Part shown: positions 14,332 to 21,265 of the stretch, piece after piece
How positions within the stretch are numbered: the first letter of the stretch is position 1
Layout of the letters: the number at the start of each line of letters is the position of its first letter
Translations under genes and position numbers: made by a program
NCBI GenBank assembly: GCA_023457535.1
Contig: JAEWLN010000183.1
Span: 1 to 21,652, forward strand
From: Bacteroidota bacterium
Lineage (GTDB): Bacteria; Bacteroidota; Bacteroidia; Flavobacteriales; Flavobacteriaceae
Direction: 5' to 3'
DNA: 21,652 nt
The notes under the pieces: generated by a model
Database searches by the model: none
Seen by the model: the letters and a program-made list of their open reading frames with translations, nothing else
Told to the model about the DNA's origin: nothing

Positions 14332-14973
14332 TCAATTTTTATTTTCAAGTAACGGGACGAACCGGAATTCGCCAAGCTCGTGTTTTTCGAATTGGGTTTC
14401 GTTTTTGCGAATCAGCAACGTCATGATCTGATGCTGTTCCCCGAGCGGAATCACAAGCCTTCCTCCGATCTTGAGCTGTGCCATGAGCGCTTTGGGAACA
14501 ATGGGTGCGCCCGCGGTAACGATAATGCTGTCGAATGGTGCGTGGCCGGGCAACCCTTTATAGCCGTCGCCAAAAGACAGGTGTTTGGGCCTGATCCCAA
14601 GTTTGGGCAGCAATGCCGAGGTTTGCTTGAACAATTCATTCTGCCGCTCGACACTGTACACCTTGGCGCCTAAATGGAACAGCACGGCGGTTTGGTAGCC
14701 GGAACCGGTTCCGATCTCGAGCACTTTATCGTCCTTTTTCACCTCGAGCAACTGACTTTGAAAAGCAACAGTGTACGGTTGGGAAATGGTTTGTCCGGCG
14801 CCGATCGGAAAGGCTTTGTCCTGGTAGGCGTAATCTTCGAACGACGAATTCAGGAACAAATGGCGCGGGATTTTCCGGATGGCGGCGAGCACGTTTTTAT
14901 CGGTAATGCCTTTGGTTGCAAGTAAATCGGCCAATTGATTGCGGAGTCCTTGATGTTTGGCGGTGTCTTTCAA
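14332..14973 (-). CDS. pcm: protein-L-isoaspartate O-methyltransferase
   Basis: A SAM-dependent enzyme that methylates isoaspartyl residues in damaged proteins and so starts their repair. The 213-residue protein shows the family block AFPIGAGQTISQPYTVA (54-70), the SAM-binding motif I VLEIGTGSGYQTAVL (84-98), then VERQ and GDGYKG. There is no signal peptide, so the protein should be cytosolic. The start is a TTG at 14973: MKDTAKHQGLRNQL matches flavobacterial homologues from the first residue, and no ATG is available nearby. A complete promoter lies just upstream (14995-15025). The gene is convergent with the XRE gene, with zero bases between the stops, and divergent from the oxidoreductase at 15166. 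Confidence 0.95.
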   Translation of the reverse strand: MKDTAKHQGLRNQLADLLATKGITDKNVLAAIRKIPRHLFLNSSFEDYAYQDKAFPIGAGQTISQPYTVAFQSQLLEVKKDDKVLEIGTGSGYQTAVLFHLGAKVYSVERQNELFKQTSALLPKLGIRPKHLSFGDGYKGLPGHAPFDSIIVTAGAPIVPKALMAQLKIGGRLVIPLGEQHQIMTLLIRKNETQFEKHELGEFRFVPLLENKN

Positions 14974-14994
14974 AATTCGGGGGATTTGTTCCGG

Positions 14995-15025
14995 TAAAAA
15001 TAAGCCTTAATTGAGAAATTACAAA
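14995..15025 (-). promoter_or_regulatory. promoter of pcm
   Basis: On the minus strand TTTG (15025-15022) is followed after exactly 19 bp by TATTTTTA (15002-14995), a -7 box differing from TAnnTTTG only in the last base. Transcription would start near 14990, leaving a leader of about 17 nt before the TTG start codon. This position supports the TTG at 14973 as the true start. Confidence 0.55.
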
Positions 15026-15116
15026 TTTGGTTTGGCTAAAAATCGGGCGCGTTTAAGGAATCAAAACGGGCCATCCGCACAACCGCGCCTGCGCAGCCAT
15101 AATTTGATTTTCAGAT

Positions 15117-15149
15117 TTTGATTTTTTTACGCTTTTATTCCTATTTTTG
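15117..15149 (+). promoter_or_regulatory. promoter of the Gfo/Idh/MocA gene cluster
   Basis: TATTTTTG at 15142-15149 is an exact -7 box, and TTTG at 15117-15120 lies 21 bp upstream, slightly more than the ideal 19. The predicted start near 15154 gives a leader of about 12 nt before the ATG at 15166. It is divergent from the pcm promoter, and about 90 bp separate the two -33 elements. Confidence 0.5.
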
Positions 15150-15165
15150 TTCAAAATTCAACAAT

Positions 15166-16131
15166 ATGTTAAAAGTTGGGGTTTTAGGAGCGGGCCATCT
15201 GGGAAAAATACACCTGCGGCTGTTGCAGCAATCGGCCAAATACGAACTGGTCGGATTCTATGATGAAAATGCAGAATATGCTGATAAGGTTGCCGCCGAA
15301 TTCGGTTACAAACGCTTTCCCACCATCGCTACGCTGATCCATGCCGTGGACGTCGTGGACATAGTTACCCCTACGCTGTCGCACTACAAATGTGCGCGGG
15401 TTGCGATCAAATCCGGCAAGCACATTTTTATCGAAAAACCCATTTCCAATACGGTCGAAGAAGCCGAGGAAATAATCGAACTGGCCCGGGAACACAACGT
15501 CAAAGGACAGGTGGGCCATGTCGAACGATTCAATCCGGCGTTTATCGCAGTGAAAAATGTGATCGAGAACCCGATGTTTATCGAAACGCACCGTCTGGCG
15601 GAATTCAATCCGCGCGGCACAGATGTTCCGGTTGTGCTCGATTTGATGATCCACGACATCGATGCCATTTTGAGCGTAGTGCGGTCTAAGGTCAAAAATA
15701 TCAATGCCAGCGGCGTATCGGTCATTTCCGACACCCCGGACATTGCCAATGCGCGCATCGAATTTGAAAACGGATGCGTGGCCAATTTAACGGCAAGCCG
15801 GATCTCACTCAAAAACATGCGTAAATCGCGTTTTTTCCAGAAGGACGCCTATATTTCTGTCGATTTCCTCGAAAAAAAATGCGAAGTCGTCAAAATGAAA
15901 GACGCTCCGGAAGTGCCCGGCGATTTTGACATGATCCTTCAAAATGCCGAAGGCGTCAAAAAACAAATTTATTTCGCCAATCCCGACATCGAGCACAATA
16001 ACGCCATTCTTGACGAGCTCGAGACTTTTGCCGACGCGATCACCCAAAACACTACGCCGGTCGTAACGCTCGAACACGGCACAGAGGCACTGCGCGTGGC
16101 TTACCAGATCATTGATTGTTTCAAAAAGTAA
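15166..16131 (+). CDS. Gfo/Idh/MocA family NAD(P)-dependent oxidoreductase
   Basis: A 321-residue two-domain dehydrogenase. The N-terminal Rossmann fold begins at once with KVGVLGAGHLGKIH (3-16, GxGxxG). The family signature FIEKPIS, with the lysine that contacts cofactor and substrate, lies near residues 90-96. The C-terminal substrate domain contains DLMIHDIDAI, whose histidine is a usual active-site residue. Enzymes of this family oxidise or reduce sugars, inositols and related compounds; the sequence does not tell which. The frame is open back to 15118, but the ATG at 15166 starts exactly at the first Rossmann strand and follows a promoter. The 30-bp gap to the next gene suggests co-transcription. 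Confidence 0.9.
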   Translation: MLKVGVLGAGHLGKIHLRLLQQSAKYELVGFYDENAEYADKVAAEFGYKRFPTIATLIHAVDVVDIVTPTLSHYKCARVAIKSGKHIFIEKPISNTVEEAEEIIELAREHNVKGQVGHVERFNPAFIAVKNVIENPMFIETHRLAEFNPRGTDVPVVLDLMIHDIDAILSVVRSKVKNINASGVSVISDTPDIANARIEFENGCVANLTASRISLKNMRKSRFFQKDAYISVDFLEKKCEVVKMKDAPEVPGDFDMILQNAEGVKKQIYFANPDIEHNNAILDELETFADAITQNTTPVVTLEHGTEALRVAYQIIDCFKK

Positions 16132-16161
16132 AAATCCCTACCAGATAAACCCCATCACCCA

Positions 16162-17049
16162 ATGAAAAACATTGCAGTAATCGGCGCCGGAACCATGGGC
16201 AACGGCATCGCACACACTTTTGCACAAAGCGGTTTTACCGTGAAACTGATCGACGTATCGGAAAAATCACTCGACAAAGGCATGGCGACCATTGCCGGAA
16301 ATCTCGACCGCATGGTGGCTAAAGGAACCATCACCGAGGACGATAAGAATACGACCATCGGCAATATCATTACATATACGGATTTGAAAGACGGCGTCGT
16401 AGGTGCAGATTTAGTAGTTGAAGCAGCAACTGAAAACGTCGATCTTAAACTCAACATATTTAAGCAGTTAAATGATCTTTGCAGCCACAGCACTATTCTG
16501 GCGACCAATACCTCTTCGATTTCGATCACCCAGATTGGCGCAGTGGTTTCGCACCCCGAGCGCGTCATTGGAATGCACTTTATGAATCCGGTGCCGATTA
16601 TGAAGCTCGTTGAGATTATCCGCGGATACAACACATCGGACGAAGTGACCCATACGATCATGGACCTGTCGGCAAAGCTCGGCAAAGTACCCGTGGAGGT
16701 CAACGATTATCCGGGGTTTGTCGCCAACCGCATCCTGATGCCGATGATCAATGAGTCTATCGAAACGCTCTACAATGGCGTGGCCGGCGTTTACGAAATC
16801 GACACGGTGATGAAATTGGGCATGGCGCATCCGATGGGACCGCTCCAACTCGCTGACTTTATCGGACTTGACGTATGCCTGGCGATCCTGAACGTGATGC
16901 ACGACGGATTCAAAAATCCAAAATACGCGCCGTGTCCGCTTTTGGTCAATATGGTACGCGCAGGAAAATTGGGCGTTAAATCGGGTGAAGGTTTTTACGA
17001 CTATTCGGAAAGCAAAAAGGCGGAAAAGGTGGCTAAAATGTTCGCCTGA
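16162..17049 (+). CDS. 3-hydroxyacyl-CoA (3-hydroxybutyryl-CoA) dehydrogenase
   Basis: A 295-residue NAD-dependent enzyme that oxidises the 3-hydroxy group of short-chain acyl-CoA, or reduces the ketone, in fatty acid or butyrate metabolism. IGAGTMGNGIAHTF (7-20) is the NAD loop. The catalytic set is complete: S118 in TNTSSIS, H139 in GMHFMNPVP, E151 in KLVEI and N189 in GFVANRILMP, with the same spacings as in the human mitochondrial enzyme. The stand-alone length without a hydratase domain fits the Hbd/PaaH type. It follows the oxidoreductase by 30 bp and precedes the DUF1015 gene by 49 bp, so an operon is likely. No thiolase or crotonase is next to it, so the pathway is not fixed. Confidence 0.94.
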   Translation: MKNIAVIGAGTMGNGIAHTFAQSGFTVKLIDVSEKSLDKGMATIAGNLDRMVAKGTITEDDKNTTIGNIITYTDLKDGVVGADLVVEAATENVDLKLNIFKQLNDLCSHSTILATNTSSISITQIGAVVSHPERVIGMHFMNPVPIMKLVEIIRGYNTSDEVTHTIMDLSAKLGKVPVEVNDYPGFVANRILMPMINESIETLYNGVAGVYEIDTVMKLGMAHPMGPLQLADFIGLDVCLAILNVMHDGFKNPKYAPCPLLVNMVRAGKLGVKSGEGFYDYSESKKAEKVAKMFA

Positions 17050-17098
17050 CGGATGCCCAAAAGATTCAATTACAAATAACGACAAACAGCATATAATT

Positions 17099-18316
17099 TT
17101 GGCAAAAATCGTCCCGTTCAACGCCGTTCGTCCCACGCCCGATAAGGTAAGTCTGGTCACGTGCCGCACGTACGACGATTACAGCCCGGCGGAATTGGCT
17201 GCGTATCTGGATTTTAATCCGTTCTCTTTTTTACATGTGCTCAATCCGGCGTATGTGAACCAGCAAAAAATCGGCCTTGAAAAACGCTTTAAGCTTGTGG
17301 CGCAAAAGTACCACGATTTTAAAGCCGAGCAAATTCTGATCGAGGAACCCGAACCCGTTTTGTTCGTGTACGAGATCCAGTCCAAAAGCCGCGTGTTTAC
17401 CGGAATCGTTGCCGGGACCAGCATTGCCGATTATCAGGACAATACCATTAAGAAACACGAAGACACGCTGCAGTACCGCGTCGAATTGTTCAAGGATTAC
17501 CTGCACCAGACCGGGTTTAACACAGAACCCGTTTTGATCACCTATCCGGATCAGCAGGACTTAAACGACTGGATCAATCAAAAAAAGCTAACGCCTTCAC
17601 TCTATTGTTTTTCTACAACCAATAAAGAGCAGCACACGCTGTGGAAAATTGAAAATGCCGCAGAAATAAAATGGCTGCAGGATCGGTTCGACGCCATAGG
17701 AAATGTCTACATCGCCGACGGACACCATCGTTCTGCCTCGGCTGAATTGCTTTACCAGGAAGACAGCGCCTCGGGCAATCCGCACCTGAATTACTTCATG
17801 AGCTTCCTGATTGCCGAAAGCAACGTCAAGATTTACGAATACAACCGCATCATCCGCGATTTGAACGGCCATTCGAAGCAGAGCCTGCTCGAGTCATTGT
17901 CAGCGCTGTTCTGGATCAAGAACAAAGAACAGGAACTGTGGAAACCCACGCGCAAATTTCAGTTTGGCATGTATCTCGACGGCGAATTCTACAGCCTGAC
18001 GATCAAGGATGAAAACAGTTTTGAGAACGTGCTCGAACGGCTCGACGCGCAAATTCTATACAAAAAGGTGCTGCATCCGATTCTGGGCATCACAGACCTG
18101 CGCAACGATGAACGCATCGATTATATTCCGGGCAACCAATCGATCGTAACGATAAAAGAAGTGATCGACGAAGGCGAATTTGAAATCGGGTTCATGCTTT
18201 ATCCTGCCGACATCAACGAAATCAAGTCGCTTGCGGACCAACACCTGATCATGCCGCCCAAAAGTACGTATATCGAGCCCAAGTTCAGAAGCGGTTTAAT
18301 TGTTTATGAAATCTGA
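17099..18316 (+). CDS. DUF1015 family protein
   Basis: A 405-residue protein of the DUF1015 family, whose biochemical role is not established to my knowledge. Signatures are AKIVPFNAVRPTPDKV (2-17), NPFSFLHVLNP (40-50), the KHEDT element (119-123) and YIADGHHRSASA (204-215), with the invariant DGHHR motif. This motif resembles the active-site loop of ParB-fold serine kinases (SerK/SbnI), so an ATP- or ADP-dependent small-molecule kinase is a reasonable inference only. The start is a TTG at 17099, which puts MAKIVPF at the N-terminus as in homologues. The frame upstream overlaps the 3-hydroxyacyl-CoA dehydrogenase gene and offers no better start. There are no membrane segments. The stop lies one base before the yggS start. 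Confidence 0.88.
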   Translation: MAKIVPFNAVRPTPDKVSLVTCRTYDDYSPAELAAYLDFNPFSFLHVLNPAYVNQQKIGLEKRFKLVAQKYHDFKAEQILIEEPEPVLFVYEIQSKSRVFTGIVAGTSIADYQDNTIKKHEDTLQYRVELFKDYLHQTGFNTEPVLITYPDQQDLNDWINQKKLTPSLYCFSTTNKEQHTLWKIENAAEIKWLQDRFDAIGNVYIADGHHRSASAELLYQEDSASGNPHLNYFMSFLIAESNVKIYEYNRIIRDLNGHSKQSLLESLSALFWIKNKEQELWKPTRKFQFGMYLDGEFYSLTIKDENSFENVLERLDAQILYKKVLHPILGITDLRNDERIDYIPGNQSIVTIKEVIDEGEFEIGFMLYPADINEIKSLADQHLIMPPKSTYIEPKFRSGLIVYEI

Positions 18317-18317
18317 C

Positions 18318-18968
18318 ATGCACATTGCACAAAACTTACAGGCGATCAGGTCCGGGCTGCCGCCCCACGTAACATTGGTGGCGGTTTCCAAGACAAAGCC
18401 CGTCGAATTGATCATGGAGGCATACCAGGCCGGTCAACGCGTATTCGGCGAGAACAAAATCCAGGAAATGGCCGACAAGCACGCGCAATTGCCCAAAGAC
18501 ATCCAGTGGCACATGATCGGGCACGTGCAAACGAACAAAGTAAAACACATGGCGCCGTTCGTGAGCCTTATCCATGGCGTGGACAGCCTGAAACTGCTCG
18601 CGGAGATCGACAAACAGGCGCAAAAGAACAATCGGACGATCGATTGTTTGCTCCAGATCCACATTGCCCGCGAGGAATCCAAATTCGGACTCGACGAAAA
18701 TGAATTGTTCGAACTGCTTGCATCGGACGATTTCAGGAAGTTTCAGAATGTTCAAGTAAAGGGTTTGATGGGAATGGCTACGTTTACTGATAATCAAGAC
18801 CAAATAGTAAAAGAATTTACGTTCTTGAAAAGGCTTTTTGACCGGTGTAAGATCGGGCATCCGCAATTCACGATCTTGTCGATGGGCATGTCCGGGGATT
18901 ACCCTTTGGCAATTTCTGCCGGAAGTACAATGATTCGGATTGGAAGCAGTATCTTTGGCGACAGATAA
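18318..18968 (+). CDS. yggS: YggS family PLP-binding protein
   Basis: A 216-residue fold-type III PLP protein involved in PLP homeostasis, with no known catalytic reaction. The PLP lysine is K25 in LVAVSKTKP (20-28). Other family blocks are GQRVFGENKIQEM (about 40-52), WHMIGHVQTNKVK, and the C-terminal MGMSGDYPLAISAGSTMIRIGSSIFG, which holds the phosphate-binding residues. The start MHIAQNLQAIR at 18318 matches homologues and lies one base after the DUF1015 stop. An ATG at 18306 would overlap that gene by 11 bases and add four residues. The tight junction implies coupling with DUF1015. The match is full length with no missing key residue. Confidence 0.93.
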   Translation: MHIAQNLQAIRSGLPPHVTLVAVSKTKPVELIMEAYQAGQRVFGENKIQEMADKHAQLPKDIQWHMIGHVQTNKVKHMAPFVSLIHGVDSLKLLAEIDKQAQKNNRTIDCLLQIHIAREESKFGLDENELFELLASDDFRKFQNVQVKGLMGMATFTDNQDQIVKEFTFLKRLFDRCKIGHPQFTILSMGMSGDYPLAISAGSTMIRIGSSIFGDR

Positions 18969-18982
18969 TCATTTATAATTGG

Positions 18983-19021
18983 GAATGTCTTGGTGCTGGA
19001 CCTGACATTCGACTTTCGACT
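18983..19021 (+). promoter_or_regulatory. hairpin plus tandem 7-mer before the exonuclease gene
   Basis: GAATGTC (18983-18989) pairs with GACATTC (19004-19010), and inside it GGT (18992-18994) can pair with ACC (19000-19002), making a two-part stem. No T-run follows, so it is not a classical intrinsic terminator. The right arm runs into a perfect tandem repeat, TTCGACT twice (19008-19014 and 19015-19021), which ends six bases before the TTG start at 19028. It could attenuate read-through from yggS or shape initiation of the next gene. Confidence 0.4.
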
Positions 19022-19027
19022 CAACAT

Positions 19028-20389
19028 TTGTACGCAATCCTCGACATAGAAACTACGGGCGGCCAATTCAACGAAGAAGGCATCACCGAAATTGCCATCT
19101 ACAAATTCGATGGCCATCAGGTAGTGGACCAGTTCATTAGCCTGGTCAATCCGGAAATCCCGATCCAACCGTTTGTGGTCAAACTCACCGGCATCAACAA
19201 CGCCATGCTGCGGTCTGCCCCCAAGTTTTTCGAAGTGGCCAAGCGCATCATCGAAATCACCAAAGACTGCGTGCTCGTAGCGCACAATGCGTCGTTTGAC
19301 TACCGCATCCTGCGCACCGAGTTCAAGCGGCTCGGTTACGATTTTGAATCACAAACGCTGTGCACGGTGGAACTGGCGCAAAAACTGATCCCCGAACAAC
19401 CTTCTTACAGCCTTGGCAAACTCGTGCGCGGTCTCGGCATCCCGATCGCTGACCGTCACCGTGCGGGTGGCGACGCCATGGCTACGCTCAAATTGTTCCA
19501 ACTGCTGCTCGATAAGGACCTGACCAAGGAAATCGTCAAAAGCCTGATCCATACCGAGGTCATCAAAGGACTGTCGCCCAAATTGCTTGACATTGTCGAA
19601 CACCTTCCCTCGCGCACCGGCATCTATTACATTCACCGGCAGGATGGCAAAATCATCTATATCGGGAAAAGCCGCAACATCAAAAAGCGCGTCAATCAGC
19701 ATTTTACGGGGACCACGGGCAAGTGCAAAAAAATCCAGCTCGAGGTATTTGCCGTCACGTATGAAGAGACCGGAAGCGAACTCGTTGCGCTGCTCAAGGA
19801 AAGCGAGGAAATCAAGATCAACAAACCCATTTACAACCGCGCGCAAAAAAAGACCATACTGCCGTGGGGCGTCATTTCCCAAACCGATGCGTCGGGTTAT
19901 CTCAGGCTGCACACCGACCGAACGGGCACTAAACACGCTCCCATCGTGTCGTTCTCTTCCTTACAGGAAGCCAAAAATGCATTGCACCGCGTTACCACGC
20001 AATACCGCCTGTGCGCCAAACTCAATGGGCTCCAGGAAGTGGAGGGCGCGTGTTTCCCGTACCGGGTAGGCCAATGCAACGGCGCGTGTATCGGTGAAGA
20101 AGCTGTGGAAAACTACAATGCGCGTGTGGCGGAATTCATAGGCAAAATGGCCTTTGAACACAAAAGCATGGTCATTATTGACCGCGGACGCAAACTCGAC
20201 GAGCGAAGCGCGATTGTCATCGAAAACGGGATTTACAAGGGATATGCGTTTTTCGGACTCAATTATCAGATCCACAACCTTCAGGTACTCAAAAACATCC
20301 TGATCCCCATGGAGCACAACCGCGACACACGCAAGATCATCGCCGATTATCTGGCCAAAAATAAGTCCGCGAAAATCGTTTCGTTCTAG
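19028..20389 (+). CDS. DEDDh 3'-5' exonuclease fused to GIY-YIG (UvrC/Cho-like) nuclease
   Basis: A 453-residue protein combining two nuclease modules, probably for DNA repair. Residues 1-165 form a DnaQ-like DEDDh exonuclease: D6 and E8 in LDIETTG, D91 in HNASFDYRIL, and H144 with D149 in HRAGGDAMA. Residues about 194-270 are a GIY-YIG domain: GIYYI (198-202), YIGKSRNIKKR (211-221) and the metal-binding E258 in ALLKESEEIKINKPIYN. The C-terminal part has C329, C342, C350 and C354 in a spacing like the iron-sulfur cysteines of UvrC. There is no UvrB-binding helix or RNase H-like domain, so it resembles Cho more than full UvrC. The start is a TTG at 19028, giving MYAILDIETTG directly at the first exonuclease strand. 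Similar fusions are known in other bacteria. Confidence 0.92.
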   Translation: MYAILDIETTGGQFNEEGITEIAIYKFDGHQVVDQFISLVNPEIPIQPFVVKLTGINNAMLRSAPKFFEVAKRIIEITKDCVLVAHNASFDYRILRTEFKRLGYDFESQTLCTVELAQKLIPEQPSYSLGKLVRGLGIPIADRHRAGGDAMATLKLFQLLLDKDLTKEIVKSLIHTEVIKGLSPKLLDIVEHLPSRTGIYYIHRQDGKIIYIGKSRNIKKRVNQHFTGTTGKCKKIQLEVFAVTYEETGSELVALLKESEEIKINKPIYNRAQKKTILPWGVISQTDASGYLRLHTDRTGTKHAPIVSFSSLQEAKNALHRVTTQYRLCAKLNGLQEVEGACFPYRVGQCNGACIGEEAVENYNARVAEFIGKMAFEHKSMVIIDRGRKLDERSAIVIENGIYKGYAFFGLNYQIHNLQVLKNILIPMEHNRDTRKIIADYLAKNKSAKIVSF

Positions 20390-20398
20390 TGGTTTTCG

Positions 20399-20406
20399 TA
20401 TTTTTG
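20399..20406 (+). promoter_or_regulatory. -7 box for the ion channel gene
   Basis: TATTTTTG is an exact TAnnTTTG match 10 bp after the exonuclease stop. A convincing -33 TTTG is not found at 19 bp; the sequence there is TCGT. The predicted start near 20411 gives a leader of about 18 nt before the TTG start codon at 20429. Confidence 0.45.
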
Positions 20407-20428
20407 AAAAGCTGCTAAACACACGACT

Positions 20429-21265
20429 TTGCGACCCATTTCCCAAGACCAGCTCAGAAGGCGATTTCACCAGATCATTTACGAGGCCGATACGCCCGCG
20501 GGCAAATTGTTCGACCTGATCCTGTTGTTCCTGATCATTGTCAGTGTCGTGGCGGTGATGCTCGAAAGCGTGGTGCCCATCCATGCCCGATACGGCGCAG
20601 AACTCCAGATCATCGAATGGGTCATTACGATTTTCTTTTCGTTTGAATATGTGGGCAGGATTTTATCGGTACGGCGTCCGCTCAAATACATTTTCAGTTT
20701 TTACGGCATTATCGATTTGCTCGCCACGTTGCCGGCGTACATCGATTTGTTCTTCCCGGGCATGCATTTTCTGGCCTCACTGCGCGCGGTGCGGCTGCTG
20801 CGGATTTTCAGGATCCTCAAACTGGTGCACTTTGTGGGAGCGGGCAATGCGCTGATCGAAGCGCTGCGCAAAAGCCGTAACAAAATCGCCGTTTTTTTAT
20901 TTGCCGTCGTGGTCATTTGCGTCATTCTGGGCACGATCATGTACCTTGTGGAAGGCCCTGAAAGCGGATTTACGAGTATTCCGGTCAGCGTATACTGGAC
21001 GATCGTCACGCTGACCACCGTTGGATTTGGGGATATTACGCCTGAAACGCCGTTCGGACAGTTCGTATCGGTCATTATCATGATCCTGGGTTACGGCATT
21101 ATTGCTGTACCGACGGGTCTGGTCACGGCGCAATTCATGTCCCGTACCGATGAAGATACCCACACCAACACCCAATCCTGTCCCAACTGCAGCCGCTACG
21201 GCCATCGCGACGACGCCGATTACTGCTATCACTGCGGCGCAATACTGAACGAAGATGAACTGTAA
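20429..21265 (+). CDS. voltage-gated-type potassium channel with C-terminal zinc ribbon
   Basis: A 278-residue inner-membrane channel with six transmembrane segments. S1 is at about 28-47, S2 62-81 and S3 88-109. S4 is at about 115-134, with R119, R122, R125, R128 and K131 at every third position as in voltage sensors. S5 is at 152-174, and the pore with filter TVGFGD (197-202) precedes S6 (about 211-235). The filter indicates K+ selectivity. After S6 a short linker leads to CPNC (251-254) and CYHC (266-269), a four-cysteine zinc ribbon instead of the more usual coiled coil, RCK or CNBD module. The start is a TTG at 20429; there is no ATG before S1. The stop overlaps the first codons of miaA by 11 bases. 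Confidence 0.9.
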   Translation: MRPISQDQLRRRFHQIIYEADTPAGKLFDLILLFLIIVSVVAVMLESVVPIHARYGAELQIIEWVITIFFSFEYVGRILSVRRPLKYIFSFYGIIDLLATLPAYIDLFFPGMHFLASLRAVRLLRIFRILKLVHFVGAGNALIEALRKSRNKIAVFLFAVVVICVILGTIMYLVEGPESGFTSIPVSVYWTIVTLTTVGFGDITPETPFGQFVSVIIMILGYGIIAVPTGLVTAQFMSRTDEDTHTNTQSCPNCSRYGHRDDADYCYHCGAILNEDEL

